Both the position numbers and the translations under genes were made by a program. The notes below the pieces were generated by a model that searched no databases, had not been told where the DNA came from, and worked only from the letters and a program-made list of their open reading frames with translations. Shown here piece after piece: positions 34,872-46,599 of a stretch of 64,000 nucleotides of DNA. Every line of letters begins with the position of its first letter. The stretch's first letter is position 1. The stretch is from NCBI GenBank assembly GCA_036674765.1, contig JARVKI010000026.1, positions 62,001 through 126,000 on the forward strand. The letters are read 5' to 3'. Source of the stretch: Seiridium cupressi (taxonomy: Eukaryota; Ascomycota; Sordariomycetes; Amphisphaeriales; Sporocadaceae).

Positions 34872-36852
34872 ATGGGAGTGTATACGCAGCTTCCGGATGA
34901 CCTCGAGAAGGTAGATGTGATCATCGCAGGAGGTAAGTGCTGATTGCGTAAAGGCCAGGACTCGCGACTGCGATTATTATGAATGACCAGCTGATTGAAT
35001 GGTTGCAGGCGGGACAGCTGGCTGTATTGTGGCCGCCAGACTGAGCGAGGCGGATCCTAGCCTTTCCGTATTGGTGATTGAAGGTGGTGAAAACAATGAC
35101 AACGTCATGTCGATAACACGCCCGGTTCTCTTTCTTGGTGCATTGATGCCAACTAATAGTGCAATACAATTTTATACCGGAAACGAAGAACCTTAACTTG
35201 GCAACCGACGACTTACAGTGCCCACGGGCGGTGTTCTTGGCGGAGGGTCTTTAATTAACCTGATAATGTATAGTCGGGCATAACGACATGATTAGAATTC
35301 TTGGAAGGCTCCAGGTTGGTCTACTAATAAAATGATCCCCTATTTGAAGAAGGTATATAACACATTACCCATTATAGTACGCCAGTAGCCACTAATCAGC
35401 TCTATAGCTCGAACACTATTACGGGCCAGGTATAGAGGGCGTCCACGGTAACAAAGGCCCTATTACTGTGTTTAGAGGAACTTATCGTGCTAATAAGTCC
35501 CAGGACGACTTTATCAGCGCCGCGGCGCAGGTCGGCTACCCCGAGTACCTGGATCTCCAAGATTTGGATAGTAATAATGGCGTTTAGCGAGCGCAGCGTT
35601 TTATTGGCCTAGATAACCTACGTTCCGATATAGCTCATGCATATGTGCATCCCAAGCTCGAAGGTGGTGCCTATCCTAATTTGCACTTGCTTGTCCAAAC
35701 CCAGGTTATACGAGTTCTGTTTAATAGCAAGAAAGCCACAGGCGTCGAATTTAGGGGAAACCCCAAATTCTAGAACGACACTATAGTCCGCAATATTAAA
35801 GCTGAGAAGATGGTAGTCATTTCCGCCGGCGCTTTGGGTAGCCCGCTTCTTTTAAAGAGATCTGGTGTGGGTGACTCTGCCATTCTCGAGACAGCCGGCG
35901 TTCCGCTTATTGCCCATATACCCGGTATAAGACGTAATTACCAAGACCACCATCTACTATTATACGCCTATAAGTCCAGTTTGCTTCCGAATGAAACTGT
36001 CGATGCCATCTACGGGGGACGAGTTAATGTCGGAGAGCTCCTCTAAACAAACGCTAGCATTTTAGGTTAGAATGCTCAAGATGTGATATGCAAATTGCGT
36101 CCTAATAAGTCGGATATCGTCGCCTTTAGACCCGACTTTTAAGCAGCTTATAATTAAGACTTTAAAAACATACCTAATAAACCATTAACACTAATAGCGC
36201 TCTTAAGTGGGTAAGTGAATCTTATTCCCGATATAACCATGGCTATGTCCTAATGGCTATTAGATACCCCGGCGATCCGACTGGCATCGATCCGGGCCAA
36301 TATCTCGCTGTGTCTATATTCACTGTATACCCTTATTCTCACGGGCACATACATACCAACAGTTTCGACCTGGACGACCCGCCTGACTTCGCAACCGGAT
36401 TCTTCACCGATCCCCTCGATGTAAAAAAGCACATCTGGTCGTATAAAAAGCAGCGAGAAATCATACGGCGCATGCAGACGTACCGCGGAGAGATGGCCGC
36501 CACGCATCCGACGTTCCCTAACGACTCAGCCGCCGCACTGATAGAAATTGACAAACCCCTTACCGATGTCACAGACATCCAATACACGGCCGAAGATGAC
36601 GCCATAATTGAGAAGTGGGCGCGCGAGAATGTTGGAACGACCTGGCATTCCCTAAGCACCTGCAATATGGCCCTTTTCGATCAAGGAGGTGTTGTTAATG
36701 CCACGCTTAGCGTTTATAGTGTTGAGAATCTCAAAATCGCTGATCTGAATATTCCGCCACAGAACGTAGCGGCCAATACCGCAAACACTGCCATGGCCAT
36801 TGGCGAGAGAGCCGCTGATATTTTCATCCAGGAGCTAGGTCTTGGGAATTGA
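34872..36852 (+). pseudogene. GMC oxidoreductase (alcohol oxidase-like) pseudogene with RIP-type stops
   Basis: Begins MGVYTQLPDDLEKVDVIIAG and, across an apparent short intron (donor GTAAGT at about 34933), continues GGTAGCIVAARL, the FAD-binding GxGxxG-type motif, then VLVIEGGEN. Next VPTGGVLGGGSLINLIMYSRA (GMC signature 1 region), APGWSTNKMIPYLKK, GYPEYLDLQDLDSNNGV, ISAGALGSPLLLKRSGVGD (signature 2), and in the intact last 600 bases (36253-36852) WHSLSTCNMA and NVAANTANTAMAIGERAADI. At least nine in-frame stops lie between about 35195 and 36170. Each is explained by CAA/CAG to TAA/TAG (Gln) or TGG to TAG (Trp), CGA in one case, and the segment is rich in TA dinucleotides. Functional relatives oxidise alcohols or sugars with FAD, producing hydrogen peroxide. 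This copy is dead. Confidence 0.9.
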
Positions 36853-37023
36853 TATGATGAAAAGTCTCAAGGAGCAAGTATATATTTATTGATAATCTTG
36901 TCACGGGGCCTCTCGCAGTCTTTACTATGTATCTTCTTAATCTTTCCAGCCATCTATTAGAATTGTACAGGTTGTTTTACATTATTAGCCACTTCACATG
37001 GCCTTCGTAGCACCGTGCAATAG

Positions 37024-39134
37024 TTATACAACCTTCGTCTGGGACTTCTCCCCAGCCAACCCCTCGTGCCTACTCTCAGCCCTTTCTTTATCGTTAGCTA
37101 CTGCTTCTCTTTCCTGCTGGATCACCTTCAGGCTTTTGTTCTCAAGCGTCAGCGTCGTGAGCAGTGCGACGCCTGCCGCGACAATGGGATAGATGTACGT
37201 GTCGTGCAGCGCGCGGATATAGACCCGCCGGACAAGCTCGTAGAGCGCGTCGCTGCCCGTGATTTTCCTTACGTCATACGCGCCAGCCGATACTAGAAAG
37301 TTGTAGGGGATGGAAGGGATAATTTGTTGGGCGGATGACTTCAGGGTGTTCAGAAAGATGGTTTGGCCGATCGAGAGGGAGATGGATCTATTTGGTAGGA
37401 GTTAGTTCGGGTTGGAGGGCGCAGAGGAATGGAGGAAAAGGAAAGCGGGGGGACCCACGCGCCGAGCTGGAACATGAATTGGAACGCGGCTGTGCTCTTG
37501 TCAGTACACCACTCTGTAATCGGAAAAACACATGGTCGGGGAGGGTTTATACCGTTTCCGATCGGGACCTCGTCCTCCCTGTTGCCGTATTAGCAAGCAT
37601 CCCTAAAATAGACCAACCTAGCTTCTAATCTGGGTACGAAACATACGTTAAGATGGCCTGCACGACCGTGTACGGCAGGTTGATAGCGAACCCGGTACCC
37701 AAGCCGCACACCACAAGAATCACGGCCCAGACCGCTCGCGGGGTATCGATGTCGAGCTTAAGGAACAGACCGGAGCCGAGCAGACCAATGGCGGTGCCGA
37801 TGGTCATAAAGGGCACATAGAACCCGAGCGCGCTGACAAGGGCTCCCGTGAAAACGACGCCAAAGATCTGCGGGATTGCGAGCGCAAGGAACTGGACCCC
37901 TGAGTCAAGGACCGAAGACGCGCGGACAGCCTGAAAGTAGATAGGGATATATGTCCCGTACTATGCGCATTATCAGTATCTTCCCCAAATCCAGAGTGAA
38001 GGTCCTATCGTCATGTGGTACATAGCGAAAGGGAAGAGACAGCTTGGAACACTCACAACATAGCTCGGCATCGAAAAAAAGAAACTGAAAAGCGCCCCCG
38101 CCAGCAGCGAGCGTCTTCTAAAGATCCAGAGGGGCAGCGTGGCGTCATCACCGAGCCGCCACTGCGTCCAGAAGAAGACCCCCAGGATAAGGACGAAACC
38201 AACGAGCAGGCCAATGACACTGCTCGAGTTCCAGGGCTTGGACTGCCCACCCCACTGTAGGGCGAGCAGTATGCATGTCACCGCCGCTACGATCAGCAGC
38301 GCGCCGACCGGGTCGAGCTTCCATACCTTTTGCATGATGGTCATCGCCTGAGAGGAGTCAGACGTGTTCCTAGGTTCCTTCGGCAGGCGGAGGAGGAAAA
38401 AGATGAGGACCAGCACGACGGCGCCGATAGGGACGTTTCTGACCAAAAAGAATTATAAGCAGTGCCAGTGAAAAGAAAAAAAAAAAAAAAGAGCGAGAGG
38501 AAGAGAAAAGGACAGTATAGAGGAGAACGCACATCCAGAATGCCCACCGCCAGGTGACACTATCTGCGAGCGCACCCCCTATTGGCGGTCCGATGCACAC
38601 GCTCACAGCAAACGCGCTTGTCACCATCGAAATACACAGCGGTCTTTTTTGGAGGGACACCGACTTTGTAATAATCGCCAGCGCGCCCTGGAACAGCCCC
38701 GCCGCTCCGGCGCCCGCGACGGCCCGTCCAATGATGAAGACAACGCTCGACGGCGCTGCCGCGCACAGGACGGAGCCTACCTCGAACACAACGACGCACG
38801 CCATGAAGGCCCACTTTACGTTTACGATACGGTATAGCTTCCCGAAGGTCGGCTGCAGTGCAGTGATAGTGAGCAGGTAACCGGAGCCGTACCACGCGAT
38901 ATCGTCGAGCGCATTGAATTCTGTTGAGATGATTGGGACTACAGTTCCGATGATGGTTGCGTCGAGGGCCATGACAAAGACGCCGCAGAAGAGGCCGCCG
39001 AGGAGGAGAACGACCTGCAGGTTGCTGGTAACTGAATCAGAGGGGAGGAGTTGACTTGCGTCAGGGACCATGGTTGTCGTTTTCTGAGTTGGAGAGTTCG
39101 CATCATCGGCATTGTGCTCGGCCGTCATTGTCAT
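37024..39134 (-). CDS. MFS exporter, DHA2 (14-TM) drug:H+ antiporter family
   Basis: Six exons on the minus strand: 39134-38533, 38438-38057, 37960-37647, 37578-37553, 37489-37459 and 37387-37024; 572 aa, all phases consistent. Features: FVMALDATIIGTVVPIIS (helix 1 LDxTIVNVALP-type motif, about 48-65), AGAGAAGLFQGAL (motif around helix 4-5), IGPPIGGALADSVTWRWAFW joined by splicing to INVPIGAVVLVLI (motif C and the W-R-W-x-F-x-I-N-x-P signature), then EDEVPIGNAAFQFMFQLGAS reconstructed from two mini-exons of 26 and 31 nt. A hydrophilic C-tail follows the last helix. Family members export toxic or self-made metabolites at the plasma membrane. It is the leftmost gene of the P450 group and the likely exporter of its product. 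An A-tract lies inside intron 1. Confidence 0.92.
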
Positions 39135-41028
39135 CGCTGTCAAAGCCCCAGGCTTCTCGGCTAGGTCAGTGTTGTAAGTGTCGACTATGAGAGGGAACGT
39201 CGTTCACAGGTAGGTACAGGCAAGACTGCTCGAGATGGTGTGAGGGTGGAATATTTCACGAGAGGATCCGGGCAATCACACCTGGCTGGCTCGATAACAA
39301 CCCAGTTTCTGAAGGAATTGGGCCTTGATAACAGCCTTGTCTCCGGAGAAGGGGATGGACTAGAAAGACCCTGGGCATGTAAATCCAAAGGCAGCTGGCA
39401 ACCTAGTTCCAATTCATTTTTGTGTGGTAATTGCAATGCTACCATGAATTTCGTTTTCACTAGGGATCTGCAAGTCAATTCAATAAGCATACGCGCCGAA
39501 ACTTGCCTACCTAAACGGTCATGCGGAACGGTGCATTGCCCCAGCCCCCCGGCACTTGCAACCACATCATCAATAACGTTTAGGCGAGGGACTTTTGAGA
39601 ACCTAGTGGCACCATCCAAGAATGACGGGAAGAAACACGCAAGTCTTGGCCCTCCAGATCATCCACCAGCATAGAAAGGGGAACTTTCGTCAAGGGCCTT
39701 TCCAAGACGTGATTGGCCCCGCTCCCATGCTGTTACTCTGTGCGGTCCTTCTGACCGCAGCCCTTTGAACTAGGTTCATTTGGGTCATGCTGCAACCCCC
39801 AAGGGAACCTTTGGCCCCCAGTCGGTCTAAGGTCGGGTATGTAACGAGGGGACGTCGGGCCGGGCCGCATTGGTGGGTTCTGTCGCCCACTAAGAAAGAG
39901 GAAACAGCCTAGGGTCGCCCCGCACACATAGTACGGGTGGGGTGTACCCGTTGCTGAAGGCTTTTTAGGACCTCACCCCCTCTCCTTCTTACATGTAATT
40001 CAATATATCTCCCGTTCAAGTCACTTGTTTTATCCTACCCACCTGCGCACCGGCAATCTTTCACGAATAAAAAGCCTTAGTCGAAGCATCAACTTTAAAA
40101 TTCGTATTCGTATTCGTATTAGTCCATCAGCCCGACGCCTGTCAGTAAGCTCACATCATACAACACCCCACTCTGCTTGCGTCGTACAACACTTGCTCGT
40201 TCCCACCCTATTTGCCCAGCAGGCTGGCAGTCGTTCTTGCTCGGATCGCCAGAAGGTCGTTTCCCACTGAATGCAAGTGAGCCAACATGGGCAGCGTGTA
40301 TATACTATCATTGGCCAGGCTTCTTGCTGCTTACTGCCAGCCGCTCGCCCGGTCATGGCCGTATTCGCATTTAGTAACCACCTTACCAGGGCAGTCCTTT
40401 TGTCTTCGGCTGATGCATGTCAGATCACGCCAGGGGGCGTGTCCGTGAGGCTGGCTGAGTGCCTCATAAGGCTGTATAAGTGGGTCTGAGTCGGCTCACT
40501 CACACAGCTAACCTAGGCCTGTTTGCCTGTCGCGACACGCTGTGGCCGCGCGTTGTGGCTGCCGGCGTGGCTGCTGAAATTTATATCGCTATAGGCTATT
40601 CACAGCCTAAACACTGCACAGGCTACTTCTAACAGCTACCAGGCTCTCTCATTTAATACCATAATAAACTTGCGTAATTGGTTGTTAAATGAGGACCCCC
40701 CACTTGCTATAACACCGCTAACGCCTCACTACATACTTACGCTCGATCCCGGCTAGCGTAAAGCAAACTAGTTAAGATCCTTTAATCCACCGGCCGGCGG
40801 TATAATGCATTACGGCCCGAGTGATAATACGAGCTCCGAAGCGAGCCGGAGCTTATTACCTTCCACTAGTACACGGGCAGGTACCGGATTAGGTAAACGC
40901 TCTACAAAAAGCATCGAACCGGAATACGAAAATAGACCTCAACCATTGATAAATCTAAGTCACTACCCAAAAAGCAAACCAAAGGAATAATCTGGATCTA
41001 AGTGCCTTGCCGACTCCGGACAAGAGAC
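39135..41028. other. 1.9-kb intergenic region with repeat-like DNA
   Basis: Left part is the MFS promoter. From about 39729 (TGTTACTCTG) to about 40161 (CATACAACA) the sequence has the base layout of a possible solo LTR, including three TTCGTA units at 40101-40118, but no clean target-site duplication. Between about 40560 and 40800 it turns AT- and TA-rich, possibly a degraded element. Beyond that, one short plus-strand frame (40805-40990) shows no motif. No gene is called. Confidence 0.35.
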
Positions 41029-42680
41029 TCAAACGATCAACGCCTGCGCAGCCGGTTCATAAGCCGGCGGCTCAACCTCCTCATCCACCGGTCTGAGCAC
41101 AACTCTGAACCCCTTTTGATGGAAGATGCCATAACAGCGGCTCGTCCAAGGCCTGTGCGGATCCGCCACGCTGACGTCAAAGTTACGCAGTAGCTCAAAC
41201 ACCACCTTGGGTATCTCCATCATGGCCATCGCAACTCCGAGGCACTTGGTCGCACCGTGCCCAAAGATGAGCGAATGACACGCGTGCATCTTCCTGAGCC
41301 GCTCCTCGTCCCCGGTAAGCCACCTCTCGGGCCGGAAAAGTGCCGCGTCATCGCCGTAGATTTCCGTCTTCAGTTGTGTACCCCACCCATTCAGGCCGAC
41401 GAGAGTACCTGCGGGCAGGTGATATCCGCCTAGGCTGTCCCCTCCGGCCGGCACGACGCGCTCGCGCAATTGAGATAGTGGGGGATGTTTTCGCAGGCCC
41501 TCGAGGACGACCGCTTGTAAATAGACGAGCTGTTTCGCCTCCGCGTCCCTGATCGGCCTCGAAATCTTCCCTTCCCTTAACGCGGTGCGTATCTCCGACC
41601 GCAAAGTGGCGTAAACGCGTGGGTTAGTCGCGATGCAGAGCAGCGTGCTCTGCACACTGGTTGAAGTCGTGTCAGACCCGCCCGCCAGCGCGACGATGAC
41701 CTCGGAATCGATTTGTTCTGCCGGCATCCCGCGCTCCAGGAGCGCGCTCACTAGATCGTCGTCCCCGTCGTGTAAGAGGGGGCGCTTCTTAGCAACCTCA
41801 TGCACGAGACCCATCAACCTCCCAACGCCCTGCGAGTTGGTCACATTGGGGAATAACGCCTTTCTGAGCACCGGGATCCTCGAGAGGGAGAAGAGCAGTG
41901 TGTTAAGTTCAGTGAAGACTGAGAGGTACTGCACGACGAGGTTTCCAGTTTCAACCGTCTGGAGCAGGCCGTACATGTCACGGTTGTTCCTTATGCAGCC
42001 GACGGCATCACCAAGGCAGAGGCGCGTGATGATGTCGACCGTTAAGAACTGGATCTTTTGGCCAATGTCGATTACTTGGGAGGAGGAGCGTTGGAGAGAC
42101 TCGACCCACACGAGGATTTGCTCGTCCATGATTGACTCGATGGCCGGGATGGAACGGCCAGTAAACTTCGCGCGGTCCGAGTTAGCATGAACGGGAGGCA
42201 TAGGCAAGGATGGAATGCGGGAAGGGTAACGAAATGGAAACTCACGCTTGGCGCCACCATGGCCCTAATCAAAGAATGCTTCTTCCCGTCCCTCTCACTT
42301 ATAATATTGGGAATCATGGGGTCCATCCTTAGCGAGTCGAAGGCCGGGCCGCGCTCGTACCCGCTCCGGGCTGCGAGTATGCGACGCGTTATGGCCGGGT
42401 CGTCAGTTATGACATGCTTGGGACCTATACGCGCCAGCCGCCCGTACTTTGCGTTTGTCTCGGTCCACACCTCGTGGCTCCGGCCGGTGGATAGGGCTTT
42501 GGCGATCCAGAGACGTGTCCACTTGGCCAGCCGTGGCCCGGGGACTTGAGATAGGGAGGACTTTTGGAGCCGAATGACGCGGGCCCACATGTGTACTTTG
42601 AAGAGAACGCAGAGCGCGAACAAGCAGTACGAAAGGACGTAGTGGCCGATAAAGCCAAGCAAGAGGGTTGAAACTTCCAT
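41029..42680 (-). CDS. cytochrome P450 monooxygenase (pisatin demethylase/benzoate hydroxylase-like class)
   Basis: Two exons, 42680-42246 and 42165-41029 (80-nt intron), 523 aa. N-terminal membrane anchor: MEVSTLLLGFIGHYVLSYCL and following residues, then VPGPRLAKWTRLWI, the proline-rich hinge typical of microsomal P450s. I-helix oxygen-binding motif VALAGGSDTTSTS (about 290), K-helix ExxR as VVLEGLRKHPP, PERW near 420, and heme loop SLIFGHGATKCLG with the axial Cys near 453. The heme loop has H-x-A-T-K-C-L rather than the more usual FG.G.R.C.G, as in several fungal pisatin-demethylase-type enzymes. Acts on the ER membrane with a separate reductase. All landmark residues are present, so it is probably functional. 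It lies 1.9 kb from the DHA2 exporter and belongs with the P450 group. Confidence 0.93.
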
Positions 42681-44611
42681 AACTAGCTTGTGTTTTGAGG
42701 GAAACAGCGGTTTATACACGCACACACACAAACTCTCTCTTTCTCTTTATCAGTGCCACGTGGTCTTGTTTGGCATAGTGTTAATATCTACGTAAGAATG
42801 CTGGCACATCCGCCAGGCTCGTCCTTCTTATAGGAGTGGTAGCTGCTGTATTAAAAACAGCAAGCTACGCTACGACAGTCTGACAATCAGTCGCTCAGCC
42901 CATGCCCAGAACATCGGTAGTTGTGAGACTCCTAACATCAACTCATACCACCCCCCTCCATGGCTGTGTGGATGCCGTGTAGAAGGTAAGGCTTTGCGTA
43001 CGACGTTGTTAGCTTTTGATGTGGCAAAGGTAAGAATGATCCAACATTCAACTTACGCTCTGTCGGGCATCGCGAGGGTATTGGCCGGCGCGGCGGGCCT
43101 CGCCGGGGCACCGGGATCATTAACTCCAACAATGTCCTTCTAATGATAGAGCGGCCCCACCAGATGTCTCTGAGTGTCAGACCTGGAACGCGAGGCACAG
43201 CTATGATGAGCCGAGTCCATATCTTTTCCGTTGGCAGCATGGTCTCTGACGCTCGTGGGGTAGGAACTGCAACTCTTCGTCTTCCGCCGCAGCCTTGCTT
43301 ATGTGCGTTCTGTATAAATAGGCCATGACGAAGCGTTTTAGCTGATTTGCCACGGAAAGCTAGATTTAGGTCCAAGACTCTTGGTAGGAGTTCCATCAGC
43401 CGTTGATTGCGTTGAACTAAGGGCGTGTGGCTAGCAGTGTGGTGGTTGCATTGCATGATCATGGTTCACGGCCCGCCGCGCTGCAGTGGGGCTTCATCTT
43501 AAGCGTGTTAAAGCGTTTACAATGCAGTATTATGAGGAGCGCTCACAGGCTGCATATTCGGATCCTTTCGGTAGTTCGCTCAGGCAAGAAGACAAACCAG
43601 ACCCCAGTTGGCGGCTTAATTGGACACAAGAAGCCAATGACGCAGATTGGTCACTTGACTCAAATCTTAAGTCCATGAGAAGGAGTGTATTGCATAAAGG
43701 TTGCTACACAATTAGCGATCCTATTACTACCTAGCAGAAATGCAACAATGTGCATGAGTACATGTATGTATAATAGGGCCGAATAATTTTCCTAGAGAAC
43801 GATGGCTAAGCACAATTGCGCAAGGCTGTGGTACGATATACCAAAATAACATACCTGATCTTTAAATACCAAGAAACGGGCAAAACTACATGTACCTTTG
43901 CAAAGCAAACTGCCACCAGCCACACCCACCTTTATTTGTTGCCCTAAGAGGATGGAGCCGCATGTGCATATGCATGTTGCTTTGTATTGGCGGACCAAAA
44001 TATCGGCGCCATTCCCGTTCACCTGCGATGAGAAGAGCTCAGGAGAGCCTGCCAGAACTCGAGACGCGCGTGGGGTCCAAAAGTGACCTTGACGGACGAC
44101 CTTATCCCAGCCAGACGCATGGCCAAGAAGGATGCGTCCGGTCAGCCCAGCATGACAGCCCAGATGCGCAACGGCCCTTGCCGTCTTATCTCGTAGGCTC
44201 TTTTCCACAATCCGGGTCTCGAGCTACGACTCCGCGTGCGTGAGGGATCGAGAAATGGAGTATGCCTAAGCAGCTAGGATAAGGCCTCGCGAGTGTCTAT
44301 CCGTATTGGATGCTACGCAGGTTGACCACACCAATCTGCATCAATGATCAGGCTATCCACGTCAGTCTGACAGCCAGTATACTCGCTCCTTCAAGCTTGG
44401 AGGCTCAAGAATACAAATGGACGTAATCCGCCATATAGACTTGTATCTCTTGTGTCTTTCTTGGGGCAAAACATAGTAGATATTTCGCCTTCAATCCTCA
44501 TTTCTCAAGGTTGCCACGGACCATCAATAGTCACCTCCAGCCCTGGTCATCTCCATCAAGCGGCTTTGCTTCTGTTGTTTTCTCCTGTCCGGCTTCACGA
44601 ACCCTTTGACC
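42681..44611. other. 1.9-kb intergenic region, no gene recognised with confidence
   Basis: The left end is the P450 promoter (CA and CT repeats at about 42718-42745). On the minus strand, 43462-42880 can be read as a basic two-exon protein of roughly 190 residues with a good intron (GTAAGT, GCTAAC branch, AAAG), but it has no recognisable domain and unusual composition, so it is not called. Plus-strand frames near 43500-43730 and overlapping frames near 43800-44240 also lack motifs. The region is a natural place for a missing or decayed cluster gene. Confidence 0.35.
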
Positions 44612-46094
44612 ATGTCCCTCCCAGCCGAGACAGACCCGACGCAGCTCACTCCGGAGCAGCAGCTACAGTATGCGATCGACGCGGGCTATCCGCTGCAGAC
44701 TCCCCCCAGCGGGGTTATCCCTAATTTTGAGAATGGCGAGACGACCGCGTACCAGCTTTATATTACTGCAGGCGTGTGCATCCCGCTCGTGGCAGTCTTC
44801 AGCTTGTTCCGTCTACTTAACGTGACCAGGCTTGGGCGGAAGACCTTTGCGATGGATGAAAGTATGTTTCCCCTTCTTTTCCGGGATCGTTTAGGGATAA
44901 GGGACACTGACAGCGGACACTTTGCACGAAGTCATCTTTGTCCTAGGATTCGTTCTCTGCCTGGCGTTCATCGCAATGACGCTCGCCGGTAACCTCCCCT
45001 ACCTCTCATTTTCCTCTCCCCCTTTCACTTTCCCTCTTCCTCGTTCTACAAGCTGACGACCCCCAGCCGTTGACCACGGAGTCTTCGGCCACCACGCCTG
45101 GGATGTTCGCCTCGCAGATGTGACCCAGCGCGTCATCATGCTCTCCCTCTTGTTGGAACTCATTGCACCCCTTGCAATTTGCGCCGTTAAGATTTCCGTT
45201 CTCACTCTCTACCTCCGTATCTTTGGCAGCTCCCTGATCTGGATGCGCGTCACGTGCGTGGTCGGAATCGTCTTGCTGCTGGGGTACCACATTTCGTTTA
45301 CAACGGCCTTCGGCGTTATGTGCGCGCCAGACTCCAAGGCGGGCTACAGCCAAGTCGCGCTGCTCATGGCGTTTGTCTCAGACAAGTGCGTGCGAACTCG
45401 TATTTTGGTCTTGCTCATGGGCATTGGGAATACTTTATGTGATCTGGTGTTGTTGTTGCTGCCGCTTCCTGTGATCTGGAATCTGCAGATGCCGCTAAGG
45501 CGGAAGCTCAAGACGTCGGCCGTTTTTCTTATTGGTATTTCGTGCGTGCATCTCTTTCTCCTTACTTCCTTCGTCTTCTGACTGACTGGGAAAAACAGGG
45601 CATGCATCGCCAGCCTCATCGGCCTCGCCACGCGCGTGCAATACTATAGCACCGACTCGGACCAGATCCGTATCGTGGTCCCGCTCTGGGCGACTGCCAT
45701 GGCCGAGATGGCCGCGGGTATCCTCATCTGCTGTGGGCCCTCGGCAGCGGTCGTAACCCGCGCCATGAGAGAGCTGCCTGCGGTCGCGTCATGGATGTCG
45801 CTGGGGTCCAGGCTGGCCGGTAGCTTCGGCGGGAGCCGGTCGCGCTCCAGGATTATACTATCAGACCAGCCCCCCACTTCCTCAAAGAAGACCAAGGAGT
45901 CATCGATGCGCACCTTTGGGGGCTCGATCATGCCCAGAGAGGGAGGGTGGCCGGTGGAGCAGCCCCAGACGGACCCAAGGGGCGGGAGGACTGATGTAGA
46001 AGTTGACGCGTATTCGCTGAGGCCGCTAAAGCCGATCCACTCGGCGGGTATTAGGAAGATGACTGATTTCAACGTCTCGCGGACCGAGTATTAG
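44612..46094 (+). CDS. seven-TM fungal rhodopsin-domain integral membrane protein (PTH11/SAT4-like)
   Basis: Four exons: 44612-44861, 44932-44988, 45067-45541 and 45599-46094; 425 aa. The second exon is only 57 nt and encodes one transmembrane helix (IFVLGFVLCLAFIAMTLA). Seven hydrophobic segments are visible, starting with YQLYITAGVCIPLVAVFSLF (about 48-67), with KISVLTLYLRIFG in helix 4 and GNTLCDLVLLLLPLPVIWNL in helix 6: the N-x-x-x-D-x-x-x-x-x-x-P-x-P-x-x-x-L pattern is the hallmark of the fungal rhodopsin domain. No retinal-binding Lys is evident. The C-terminal 130 residues are Ser/Arg-rich and probably cytosolic. Such proteins are described as putative GPCR-like receptors and also occur inside biosynthetic clusters with unknown biochemical role. 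It sits between two P450 genes. Confidence 0.85.
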
Positions 46095-46599
46095 CGGGAA
46101 AGGGGCTATTTCTATCGCTATCTAAATATAGGTCGGCTCAATAACAGTCTCAAAAGTTGCATATACAAGCTAACGAGCGTTGGAGAGGTCGCAAGAAAAA
46201 TATGTAAGACAAAATATACACGATGACATCACGAATACACCGGACTGTTTTGCACTTCGCCATCTATGTCATTGTCCACTAGTCTACTTGTCTCGTTGCT
46301 ATGTATCATAACAAAAAGACACTCTAGCCGTCGCTTACAGACCCGTAGTCAGGTCTCTTGGAGATAGTGACGAGACTAACCCGCTTCGCTTTCCTCTCAG
46401 TCCACAACCTGACTACCCAGGAAGTCAAATCTACGGACGAAAAAGAATCCCAAATGGCGATTATACACTAAGAGACACGCGAGTTCCATATCCATGTTTC
46501 CGATGTCTCTATTTGCTTCTCTTTACTTGCTTATCGTTTTATCGCTTCCGCTGCCTATATTAACCTTTCTTATCTAGGTACATAACCGCCACTTAGGCC
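46095..46599. other. convergent 3' intergenic region
   Basis: About 500 AT-rich bases between the converging 3' ends of the rhodopsin-domain gene and the second P450. No coding signal. Confidence 0.45.

Noticed and set aside
38476..38490. Poly-A run near the DHA2 exporter, considered a retroposition mark
   Set aside because: It lies inside a normal intron of the exporter gene.
42880..43462. Minus-strand two-exon reading of about 190 aa with good splice signals
   Set aside because: Very Arg/Pro-rich composition, no domain, and competing frames on the other strand; not enough to call a gene.
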